In this document: positions 1 to 5,251 of the stretch, piece after piece
Layout of the letters: each line of letters starts with the position of its first letter
Numbering within the stretch: position 1 is the first letter of the stretch
From: Alistipes sp.
Lineage (GTDB): Bacteria; Bacteroidota; Bacteroidia; Bacteroidales; Rikenellaceae
DNA: 5,917 bases
Reading direction: 5' to 3'
Assembly (NCBI GenBank): GCA_017380275.1
Contig: JAFOEH010000354.1
Span: 1 to 5,917 of the forward strand
Made by a program: the position numbers and the translations under genes
Notes under the pieces: generated by a model
Databases searched by the model: none
The model's input: the letters and a program-made list of their open reading frames with translations, nothing else
What the model was told of the DNA's origin: nothing

Positions 1-905
1 GGCGACCGCGCCGTTGTGGGCTACGACAAGGGACGCATCGAACTCTCCTCGTCGCTCTCTGCCAAGTGGCGACCGACGGATCGCATCGGCCTCTCGGCTG
101 TTTTGCGCGAGGAGCTCTTCGGCCGCGAGTGGACTCCGCTGATTCCTGCCCTCTTCTTCGATGGCGTTATCTCGGAGCGTGGCAACATCATCGCCAAACC
201 TCCTTCTCGCGTAACTTCCGCTATCCGTCGCTCAACGACCTCTACTTCCTGCCGGGCGGCAATCCCGACCTTAGGCGCGAGAGCGGCTGGACCTACGATG
301 CGGGAGTGCAGTTTGCCGTTGGCCGCGATGGGGCCTATTCGCTCTCTGGTTCGGCAACGTGGTTTGATTCGTACGTCAAGGATTGGATTATGTGGCTTCC
401 CACGACCAAGGGTTTCTTCTCGCCTCGCAACGTGAAGGATGTCCACTCGTATGGCGTCGAGCTGAAGGCCGATCTGGCCGTTGCGCTCTCCGAAGAGTGG
501 CATCTGGGCGCAGGCGGAACATTCTCGTGGACACCCTCGATCAACGAGGGCGAGCCGATGTCGGCAGCCGATCAGTCGGTGGGCAAGCAGCTCCCCTACA
601 CGCCCGAGATCTCGGCTTCGCTTACGGGCGAGCTGTCGTGGCGAACGTGGTCGTTACTGTATAAGTGGAGCCATTATAGCGAGCGCTACACAATGTCGAG
701 CAACGACCTCTCGCTCTCGGGTAACCTGCCGCCCTACTATATGAGTAACATCACCCTCTCGAAGCAGATCTCGCTTCGCTGGGCCGATCTCTCGCTCAAG
801 GGCTCGGTGAATAACCTCTTCGACGAGGAGTATCTCTCCGTACTCTCGCGCCCAATGCCTGGCATAAATTACGAGATTTTCATCGGAATCACCCCCAAAT
901 GGTAG
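1..905 (+). pseudogene. TonB-dependent outer-membrane receptor, C-terminal barrel, frameshifted and 5'-truncated
   Basis: This is the C-terminal beta-barrel of a TonB-dependent receptor, which would import a ligand (siderophore, cobalamin, haem or glycan) across the outer membrane using TonB energy. The plug domain and TonB box lie left of the window. Frame 1 is open from base 1 and reads barrel-like sequence to ...ERGNIIAK (bases 175-198). The homologous continuation is in frame 3: TSFSRNFRYPSLNDLY, then PGGNPDLRRE, which is the well-known receptor segment. A late NNLFDEEY segment and PMPGINYEIFIGI follow, and the protein ends in Trp before TAG at 903-905, as outer-membrane barrels do with a terminal aromatic. 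Adding one base to the AAA at 196-198 would restore one frame. Without it, frame 1 runs into non-barrel sequence and stops at 433-435. It could be a real pseudogene or a sequencing error. The substrate cannot be assigned. Confidence 0.85.
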
Positions 906-1031
906 GAGAAATTGCCTAACAAGGCTCTTTTGGCGTCTGGCTTGTCCTCGAAATCCTCATTTGCGCCCAGCAAACTGCGGTTTCTCGGTCGGCGACCAGC
1001 CTCAAAATAGCTCTTGTTATACAATTTCTAT

Positions 1032-1067
1032 AAAAAAAGGAGTGTCCCGAAAGGACACTCTCTTTAT
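1032..1067 (-). terminator. Rho-independent terminator of the mutarotase/YrdC/thioesterase set
   Basis: A perfect 8-bp inverted repeat (1040-1047 with 1053-1060, GAGTGTCC/GGACACTC) encloses a 5-nt loop, CGAAA on the + strand. On the minus strand it is followed directly by seven T (complement of 1032-1038), and it starts only a few bases after the thioesterase stop at 1068-1070. On the + strand the stem is followed by the less uniform TCTTTATTTA, so it may also stop transcripts coming from the receptor gene. The rest of the gap from 906 to 1031 shows no gene. Confidence 0.88.
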
Positions 1068-1463
1068 TTACTCCTCGGTCAGATACTCCCGCCACGCCTC
1101 AGGCACCTCGGTAGCCTGCTTTGTTGTGGCGTCGAAGCATACCATCACCACCTCCGAGCGGCTGCACACCTCCTCGCCTCGTAGGATACTCTGTCGCAGG
1201 CGGAAGCTCTTGTTGCCGATCTCGACCATCTGTGTTTCGACGTGTAACTCGTCACCATAATGCAACTGTGCGAAAAAATCTGTCTTGAGCGAGACGATTA
1301 TCGCGGGCACGCGCTGCAAGGCGGCTGTGAGCTGCCACAGCTGCCCGAAGAAGTCGGTCTTGCCCAAGTCGAAATATGCCTGCTGCACCGTGTTATTGAC
1401 GTGGCCAAACTGATCCACATCGGCAAATCGCATCTGCACAGGCGTGCGTACCGTTAGTCCCAT
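1068..1463 (-). CDS. Hotdog-fold acyl-CoA thioesterase (4HBT/YbgC-like)
   Basis: This 131-residue protein is the usual length for a single hotdog domain of the 4-hydroxybenzoyl-CoA thioesterase family. Such enzymes hydrolyse acyl-CoA or related thioesters in the cytoplasm, usually as oligomers. The signature is at residues 12-24, RFADVDQFGHVNN, followed by an aromatic/Asp segment (AYFDLG). By family alignment the second Asp, D17, is the catalytic acid and GHVNN starts the long hotdog helix. The rest, with strands around IIVSLKTDFFAQLHYGDEL and RSEVVMVCFDA, fits the family. The chosen ATG at 1461-1463 keeps the first beta strand; the next Met (residue 11) would remove it. The start lies 1 nt after the stop of the upstream YrdC-family gene (TAG-G-ATG), so translational coupling is likely. 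The acyl substrate cannot be read from sequence. I see no fatty-acid or polyketide gene nearby. Confidence 0.9.
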   Translation of the reverse strand: MGLTVRTPVQMRFADVDQFGHVNNTVQQAYFDLGKTDFFGQLWQLTAALQRVPAIIVSLKTDFFAQLHYGDELHVETQMVEIGNKSFRLRQSILRGEEVCSRSEVVMVCFDATTKQATEVPEAWREYLTEE

Positions 1464-1464
1464 C

Positions 1465-2031
1465 CTACTTGCGAATTATCTCCACCTCGCCTCGCTCGCC
1501 GAAGGCGATAATCGAGCTGGGCTGTCCCGTCGGCTTACCCTGAAAACGGGGATTGACAACAAAATCCACTCCGTCGATAATCTCGCGGCTCACATCCTTC
1601 AGTCCCTTCAGCGGGGTAGGCTCACCCGAGATATTTGCCGAGGTCGAGACAATCGGTTTGCGGAATTTATATAATAACTGCTGGCAGAAGTCGTGTCGAG
1701 GCACGCGCACGCCGAGTGTGCCAGCCTCGGGAATCAGATTCTCCGCCACACCTACGGCACCCTCAAGGATGAGCGTGAGCGGCTTCTCGGTCATCTCCAT
1801 CACTTCGAATGCAATGCCCGGAGCCTTGTTCACATACCGCACGATCATATCCGCATCGCGGCACAGCACCAGCATCGAGTGCTTATCCTCGCTGCGCTTG
1901 AGCTTGTAGATTCTTTCCACTGCCTCGGCGTTGGTAGCATCGCAACCAATGCCCCACACCGTGTCGGTCGGGTAGAGGATCAAGCCTCCCGCGCGCAGCA
2001 CTTCGATAGCTGCCAAAATCTCTTTCTCCAT
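1465..2031 (-). CDS. tsaC: YrdC/Sua5-family L-threonylcarbamoyladenylate synthase
   Basis: This 188-residue single-domain YrdC protein most likely makes threonylcarbamoyl-AMP from threonine, bicarbonate and ATP, the first step of t6A37 modification in tRNAs that decode ANN codons. Visible motifs are PTDTVWGIGCDA (21-32), the basic loop KLKRSEDK (43-50), TLGVRVPRH (105-113) and STSANISGEPTP (129-140), which supplies the SxN nucleotide-binding element. It lacks the extra C-terminal domain of long Sua5 proteins, so it is the short TsaC type. In a gapless comparison the usual K-x-R signature reads K45-R46-S47, which leaves some chance of a YciO-like paralogue; the intact SANISG argues for TsaC. 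The ATG at 2029-2031 lies 23 nt after the mutarotase stop, and the stop is 1 nt before the thioesterase start, so the three genes probably share an mRNA. No clear Shine-Dalgarno sequence is seen. Confidence 0.88.
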   Translation of the reverse strand: MEKEILAAIEVLRAGGLILYPTDTVWGIGCDATNAEAVERIYKLKRSEDKHSMLVLCRDADMIVRYVNKAPGIAFEVMEMTEKPLTLILEGAVGVAENLIPEAGTLGVRVPRHDFCQQLLYKFRKPIVSTSANISGEPTPLKGLKDVSREIIDGVDFVVNPRFQGKPTGQPSSIIAFGERGEVEIIRK

Positions 2032-2054
2032 ATAATTAAGTAATTAGGTTTCGA

Positions 2055-2369
2055 TTAGTCCATATGAAAAACCTCGGGCAGGGGGATTGTAACGGGCGAG
2101 TTGTCGGCATTAACCTCCATAATGTCGGCCATATAGTCCCACCACTTCTGCACAATCGGATTATCGCCCATATCCTGCGACGAGCCTTCGCCCGAAGTCT
2201 TCTGGCAGGCGAAGAGGATGTTGGTATCCTTGTCCCAATAGATTGAGTAGTCGTACACGCCTCCATCGGAGAGCATCTTCTTCAGCTCGGGCCATATTTC
2301 CGCGTGTCTTTTTTCGTACTCCTTTTCGAAGCCGGGCTTCAAAAACATCTTAAATGCTTCACGTTTCAC
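2055..2369 (-). CDS. rhaM: L-rhamnose mutarotase (GTG start)
   Basis: The protein is 104 residues when started at the GTG at 2367-2369, the length I recall for E. coli RhaM (YiiL). The family interconverts alpha and beta anomers of L-rhamnose ahead of the isomerase. From this start the family pattern falls in register: R3, Y18, R21, H22, the IWPEL segment (25-29), W76-W77, and the C-terminal NADNSP (87-92) with EVFHMD at the end. Y18 and H22 match positions described as active-site residues in the E. coli enzyme. The open frame extends 20 codons further up to a TTG at 2427-2429, but that extension has no family counterpart and the TTG overlaps the likely promoter -7 box, so GTG is preferred. 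The only in-frame Met near the start (residue 8) would delete the first strand. No other rhamnose gene is in the window. Upstream member of a probable three-gene transcript. Confidence 0.9.
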   Translation of the reverse strand: MKREAFKMFLKPGFEKEYEKRHAEIWPELKKMLSDGGVYDYSIYWDKDTNILFACQKTSGEGSSQDMGDNPIVQKWWDYMADIMEVNADNSPVTIPLPEVFHMD

Positions 2370-2426
2370 GGCAATAAATATTTTTAGGTTGTTAGTAGTT
2401 GTAATCTGCGATAGCAAATTCACAGA

Positions 2427-2434
2427 CAAAGTTA
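2427..2434 (-). promoter_or_regulatory. Candidate -7 promoter box for the mutarotase transcript
   Basis: On the minus strand this reads TAACTTTG, an exact match to the Bacteroidota sigma-ABfr -7 consensus TAnnTTTG. Transcription would begin about 7 nt downstream, giving a leader of roughly 50 nt before the GTG at 2369. No TTTG sits at the normal 19-21 bp upstream distance, so the call rests on the -7 box and its position in the divergent gap. Confidence 0.5.
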
Positions 2435-2473
2435 ATAAATTCTCTCTAAGATAGGATTTATTATTGGATGGTT

Positions 2474-2504
2474 TTTGATGGCGGAGAGAAAAATCTTAAA
2501 TTTG
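2474..2504 (+). promoter_or_regulatory. Candidate sigma-ABfr-type promoter for yebC (P1)
   Basis: TTTG at 2474-2477 (-33 element) is separated by exactly 19 bp from TAAATTTG at 2497-2504 (-7 element). Both match the Bacteroidota promoter consensus TTTG-N19-21-TAnnTTTG. Predicted initiation is near 2511, which would give an AT-rich leader of about 110 nt before the yebC ATG at 2625. I see no strong secondary structure or known riboswitch in that leader. Confidence 0.55.
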
Positions 2505-2578
2505 TTGCCTCAGGATATGCATTTTAGCGATTGACATATTTTAATATTGCAAAAACAGATTTTTTAATAATTTTTTGC

Positions 2579-2586
2579 TAATTTTG
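2579..2586 (+). promoter_or_regulatory. Second candidate -7 box for yebC (P2)
   Basis: TAATTTTG fits TAnnTTTG and lies about 38 nt before the yebC start, so its transcript would have a leader of about 30 nt. No -33 TTTG occurs at the proper distance upstream. The box overlaps one copy of a short direct repeat, GCTAATT, at 2577-2583 and 2589-2595. It may be a weaker or regulated promoter, or a chance match in AT-rich DNA. Confidence 0.4.
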
Positions 2587-2624
2587 CGGCTAATTAGAAA
2601 AATAATATCAAAAAATAACTCACT

Positions 2625-3356
2625 ATGGGAAGAGCGTTTGAGTATCGCAAAGCAAGAAAAATGAAGCGTTGGGGTCATATGGCCCGCGTGTTTACCAAGA
2701 TCGGTAAGGAGATTGAAATCGCAGTTAAGGCTGCAGGTTCAGACCCCAACTCTAATACACGTCTGCGTATTTTGATTCAGAACGCAAAGGCAGAGAATAT
2801 GCCTAAGGAGAACATCGAGCGCGCCATCAAGCGTGCAACGGACAAGGATGCTGCCGACTACAAGGAGATGATCTACGAGGGTTACGGCCCCCACGGTGTT
2901 GCCTTCTTGGTTGAGACCGCAACCGACAACACCAACCGTACCGTAGCCAGCGTTCGTATGTACTTCAACAAGTGTGGCGGTACGCTCGGTAACTCAGGTA
3001 GCGTGGCATTTATGTTCGAGCACAAGTGTGTGTTCAAGTTCAAGCCTACCGTTGAGTTCGATCCCGAGGAGATGGAGCTCGAGATGATTGACCTGGGCGT
3101 TGATGAGTTCTTCGCAGAGGATGGCGAGGTGACCGTGAGCGCACCCTACGAGTCATTTGGTGCTATCCAGAAGTGGATCGAGGATAACGGCCACGAGCTG
3201 GTATCGGGTGAGGGCGTTCGTATCCCCACCGACACCAAGGAACTCACCGCCGAGCAGCGTGCCGACGTTGAGAAGCTTCAGGAGAAGCTCGAGGAGGACG
3301 ACGACATCGTGAACGTTTACCACACGATGGCCGAGGCCGACGAGGACGAGGAGTAA
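2625..3356 (+). CDS. yebC: YebC/PmpR/TACO1-family protein
   Basis: This 243-residue cytoplasmic protein has the full three-domain YebC fold. The basic N-terminus MGRAFEYRKARKMKRWGHMARVF (rendered here as residues 1-23) replaces the GHSKWANIKHRK form common in Proteobacteria. It is followed by the helical segment with MPKENIERAIKRAT (59-72), then YEGYGPHGVAFLVE (84-97), TDNTNRT (100-106) and GGTLGNSGSVAFMFE (118-132). The C-terminal ~15 residues are very acidic (EADEDEE at the end). Members were long annotated as DNA-binding regulators such as PmpR; the mitochondrial homologue TACO1 and more recent bacterial work point to a role in translation, so the product name should stay neutral. It is a single-gene unit: a divergent promoter gap upstream and a terminator right after the TAA at 3354-3356. 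Its codon choice (CGT, AAG, GGT, GTT) looks more expression-biased than its neighbours. The start is firm because residues before the basic segment are few. Confidence 0.96.
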   Translation: MGRAFEYRKARKMKRWGHMARVFTKIGKEIEIAVKAAGSDPNSNTRLRILIQNAKAENMPKENIERAIKRATDKDAADYKEMIYEGYGPHGVAFLVETATDNTNRTVASVRMYFNKCGGTLGNSGSVAFMFEHKCVFKFKPTVEFDPEEMELEMIDLGVDEFFAEDGEVTVSAPYESFGAIQKWIEDNGHELVSGEGVRIPTDTKELTAEQRADVEKLQEKLEEDDDIVNVYHTMAEADEDEE

Positions 3357-3373
3357 GGGTAGATCCCTTAGAT

Positions 3374-3410
3374 AAAAAAAGCCGACAGCGCATAGCTGCC
3401 GGCTTTTTTA
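3374..3410. terminator. Bidirectional terminator between yebC and ygiQ
   Basis: An inverted repeat pairs 3381-3389 (GCCGACAGC) with 3395-3403 (GCTGCCGGC) around a 5-nt loop. It is flanked by seven A at 3374-3380 and six T at 3404-3409, so both strands give a hairpin plus U-tract. It lies 17 nt after the yebC stop and ends next to the ygiQ stop at 3411-3413. The single imperfection is an A/C mismatch in the + transcript but a G-U wobble in the minus transcript, so termination is probably better for ygiQ. Confidence 0.92.
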
Positions 3411-5198
3411 TTATCTTCTGCGGACTCGCTTCTGCGGAGTCGCCCTTTTCTGGTTCTCTGTTGCAGCGCCTTGCTTTCGTGTGCCGCGGCGAGGCTCCTT
3501 CTCGCCGAAGAAGTATGCCTTCTGCCGGCGCTTATCCTCCTGCGACCGTGCCACAAATACCTTCTCGCCCGTATATGGGTTCTCGCCCGTGTAGAACATC
3601 ACCGACGAAAGCGTCATCGGCGTGGGCGTGAGGTCCTGCACCTGCTCCAGCTCAAAATGCAGACGTCCCAGCACCTTCTGCGAGAGAGCCTTCATATCGG
3701 CCTCGCGGCAACCAGGGTGTGACGATATAAAATAAGGTATGAGCTGGTATCGCAACCCCTCACGCTCGCAAATCGAGCGGAAGTCGCGGTTCAGCTGCTC
3801 GAACATCGCAAACGGAGGCTTGCGCATCAACTCCAGAACGTGATCCTCGGTATGCTCGGGAGCAACTTTCAGTCGGCCCGATGTATGGTGCTTGACAACA
3901 GTCTCAAGATAGGGCGACTCGTCGAATAGATCATATCGTATTCCGCTACCGATAAATGCCTTCTTGATGCCCTTCACCGCGCGGATCTTCTCATACAGTG
4001 CCAGGAGCGGATGGTGGTCGTTGTCCAGATTGGGGCAACGCTTCGGGTGCAGACACGACGGACGGCTGCAACGTCGGCACGCCTGCTTGTTCTTGCCTCC
4101 CATACGGTACATATTTGCCGATGGCGCACCCACATCCGAGAGGTAGCCGCGAAAGTCGGGCATCCGCGTAACCTTCTCCACCTCGGCCAGGATCGACCGC
4201 TCGCTGCGCGAGTTGATGAACTTGCCCTGATGTGCCGATATGGTGCAGAAGGCACAGCCGCCGAAGCAGCCGCGATGGATATTTATCGAGTGTTTGATCA
4301 TCTCCCACGCCGGGATGTCGCCCTTGCCGCGATAGCGGGGGTGGGGTGCTCGCTCGTAGGGTAGATCGAACGAGTGGTCCAGCTCCTCGGTCGAAAGGGT
4401 GGTATTGGGTGGCGTTACGACGATATATTTATCGCCCACCTGCTCGACGAGCGTGGTCTTTGGCTCCATCTGGTTGCTGAGCAGCTCCTCCTTGACGAAA
4501 TTCTCGCCGAAGGCTCGCTTGTCGCGCTGGCACTCCTCGAATGAGTGCAGGTGGATGGTGGTGTCGGGATCGAGTCGCTCGACGTAGCTCTTGTCGGCCA
4601 CGAAGGCGACTTGATTGATTTTGCGCAGTAGCTTGGCATTGAATCCGTTACGCATAGCTCGTGCCACCTGCTGAACAACACGCTCGCCCATACCGTAGAT
4701 CAGCAGATCGGCCCCGCTCTCGACGATCATCGAGGGCCTGAGGCTGTCGCTCCAGTAGTCGTAGTGCGTGAGGCGCCTGAGCGAAGCCTCAATGCCTCCT
4801 ACAACGACGGGAACGTGCGGATAGAGGCGTTTAAGAATATGTGTATATACCGTTGCCGCGTGGTCGGGACGAAATCCCGCCTTGCCGCCGGCCGTGTAGG
4901 CATCGTTGCTACGCAGGCGGATGTTGGCCGTGTAGTGATTCACCATCGAGTCCATCGCGCCTGCCGAGACTCCGAAGAAGAGTCGTGGCGCGCCGAGCTT
5001 CGTGAAGTCGCGCAGGTCGTCCCTCCAGTTTGGCTGCGGAACGATAGCCACGCGGTAGCCCTCGGCCTCGAGCAGACGACCGATGACGGCCGCCCCGAAT
5101 GCCGGGTGGTCGATGTAGGCATCGCCCGTGAAGAGGATCACGTCGATGTAATCCCATCCAAGTGCGCGCACCTCCTTTATAGTTGTTGGCAAAAACAT
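3411..5198 (-). CDS. ygiQ: YgiQ-family radical SAM protein
   Basis: This 595-residue protein belongs to the YgiQ (UPF0313) family, whose function is not established. The N-terminal region has the conserved TGDAYIDHPAFG (24-35) and GGIEASLRR, resembling a cobalamin-binding-like Rossmann domain. The radical SAM motif is C311-x3-C315-x2-C318 (RGCFGGCAFC), which should bind the [4Fe-4S] cluster that cleaves S-adenosylmethionine. A second cysteine group, C374-x2-C377-x4-C382-x5-C388, follows, just before the NLDNDHHPLLALY segment. The C-terminal part holds GSGIRYDLF and KVAPEHTEDHVLELM. The last ~29 residues (567-595) are basic and probably disordered, with 12 Lys/Arg. The ATG at 5196-5198 begins MFLPTTIKEV, the normal family N-terminus. 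It lies 53 nt after the pseudouridine synthase stop with no recognisable promoter between, so co-transcription is likely. The TAA abuts its terminator. Confidence 0.94.
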   Translation of the reverse strand: MFLPTTIKEVRALGWDYIDVILFTGDAYIDHPAFGAAVIGRLLEAEGYRVAIVPQPNWRDDLRDFTKLGAPRLFFGVSAGAMDSMVNHYTANIRLRSNDAYTAGGKAGFRPDHAATVYTHILKRLYPHVPVVVGGIEASLRRLTHYDYWSDSLRPSMIVESGADLLIYGMGERVVQQVARAMRNGFNAKLLRKINQVAFVADKSYVERLDPDTTIHLHSFEECQRDKRAFGENFVKEELLSNQMEPKTTLVEQVGDKYIVVTPPNTTLSTEELDHSFDLPYERAPHPRYRGKGDIPAWEMIKHSINIHRGCFGGCAFCTISAHQGKFINSRSERSILAEVEKVTRMPDFRGYLSDVGAPSANMYRMGGKNKQACRRCSRPSCLHPKRCPNLDNDHHPLLALYEKIRAVKGIKKAFIGSGIRYDLFDESPYLETVVKHHTSGRLKVAPEHTEDHVLELMRKPPFAMFEQLNRDFRSICEREGLRYQLIPYFISSHPGCREADMKALSQKVLGRLHFELEQVQDLTPTPMTLSSVMFYTGENPYTGEKVFVARSQEDKRRQKAYFFGEKEPRRGTRKQGAATENQKRATPQKRVRRR

Positions 5199-5246
5199 TT
5201 TTCTTGGTTTACCTTATCTACGACAAGTTTTTCGGGGTTTACCTTA
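5197..5246 (-). repeat. Imperfect 20-bp direct repeat in the ygiQ leader
   Basis: On the minus strand, TAAGGTAAACCCCGAAAAAC (5246-5227) is repeated 30 bp further on as TAAGGTAAACCAAGAAAAAT (5216-5197). The copies agree at 17 of 20 positions, including a perfect 11-bp core TAAGGTAAACC. The second copy ends with the AT of the ygiQ start codon. The repeats fill most of the 53-nt gap between the pseudouridine synthase gene and ygiQ. Each carries TAAGG, but the distal copy's TAAGG is about 13 nt before the ATG, rather far for a Shine-Dalgarno site. Confidence 0.8.
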
Positions 5247-5251
5247 GCCTG

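Noticed and set aside
190..210. Programmed -1 ribosomal frameshift in the receptor gene
   Set aside because: The junction GCC AAA CCT does not form an X-XXY-YYZ slippery heptamer, no clear downstream stem or pseudoknot is seen, and recoding is not expected in TonB-dependent receptors.
914..931. Hairpin GCCT-AACA-AGGC followed by TCTTTT as a receptor-gene terminator
   Set aside because: The stem is only 4 bp and the T tract is interrupted, so it is too weak to call. The stronger hairpin at 1040-1060 may serve both strands.
987..997. Small inverted repeat GGTC-GGC-GACC
   Set aside because: Four base pairs, no T tract and no known operator pattern; expected by chance.
2531..2536. TTGACA as a sigma-70 -35 box
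   Set aside because: No TATAAT-like element lies 16-18 bp downstream, and Bacteroidota main promoters use a different consensus.
2549..2578. GCAAAAA...TTTTTGC inverted repeat upstream of yebC as a regulatory hairpin
   Set aside because: Mostly A-T pairs with a 16-nt loop in strongly AT-biased DNA; little stability expected.
4011..4364. Open frames of 60-170 codons antisense or out of frame within ygiQ and other genes (also 21-503, 383-664, 1693-2043, 4764-5285)
   Set aside because: They shadow well-supported genes in GC-rich coding DNA, have Arg/Ser/Ala-rich low-information sequence and resemble no family.
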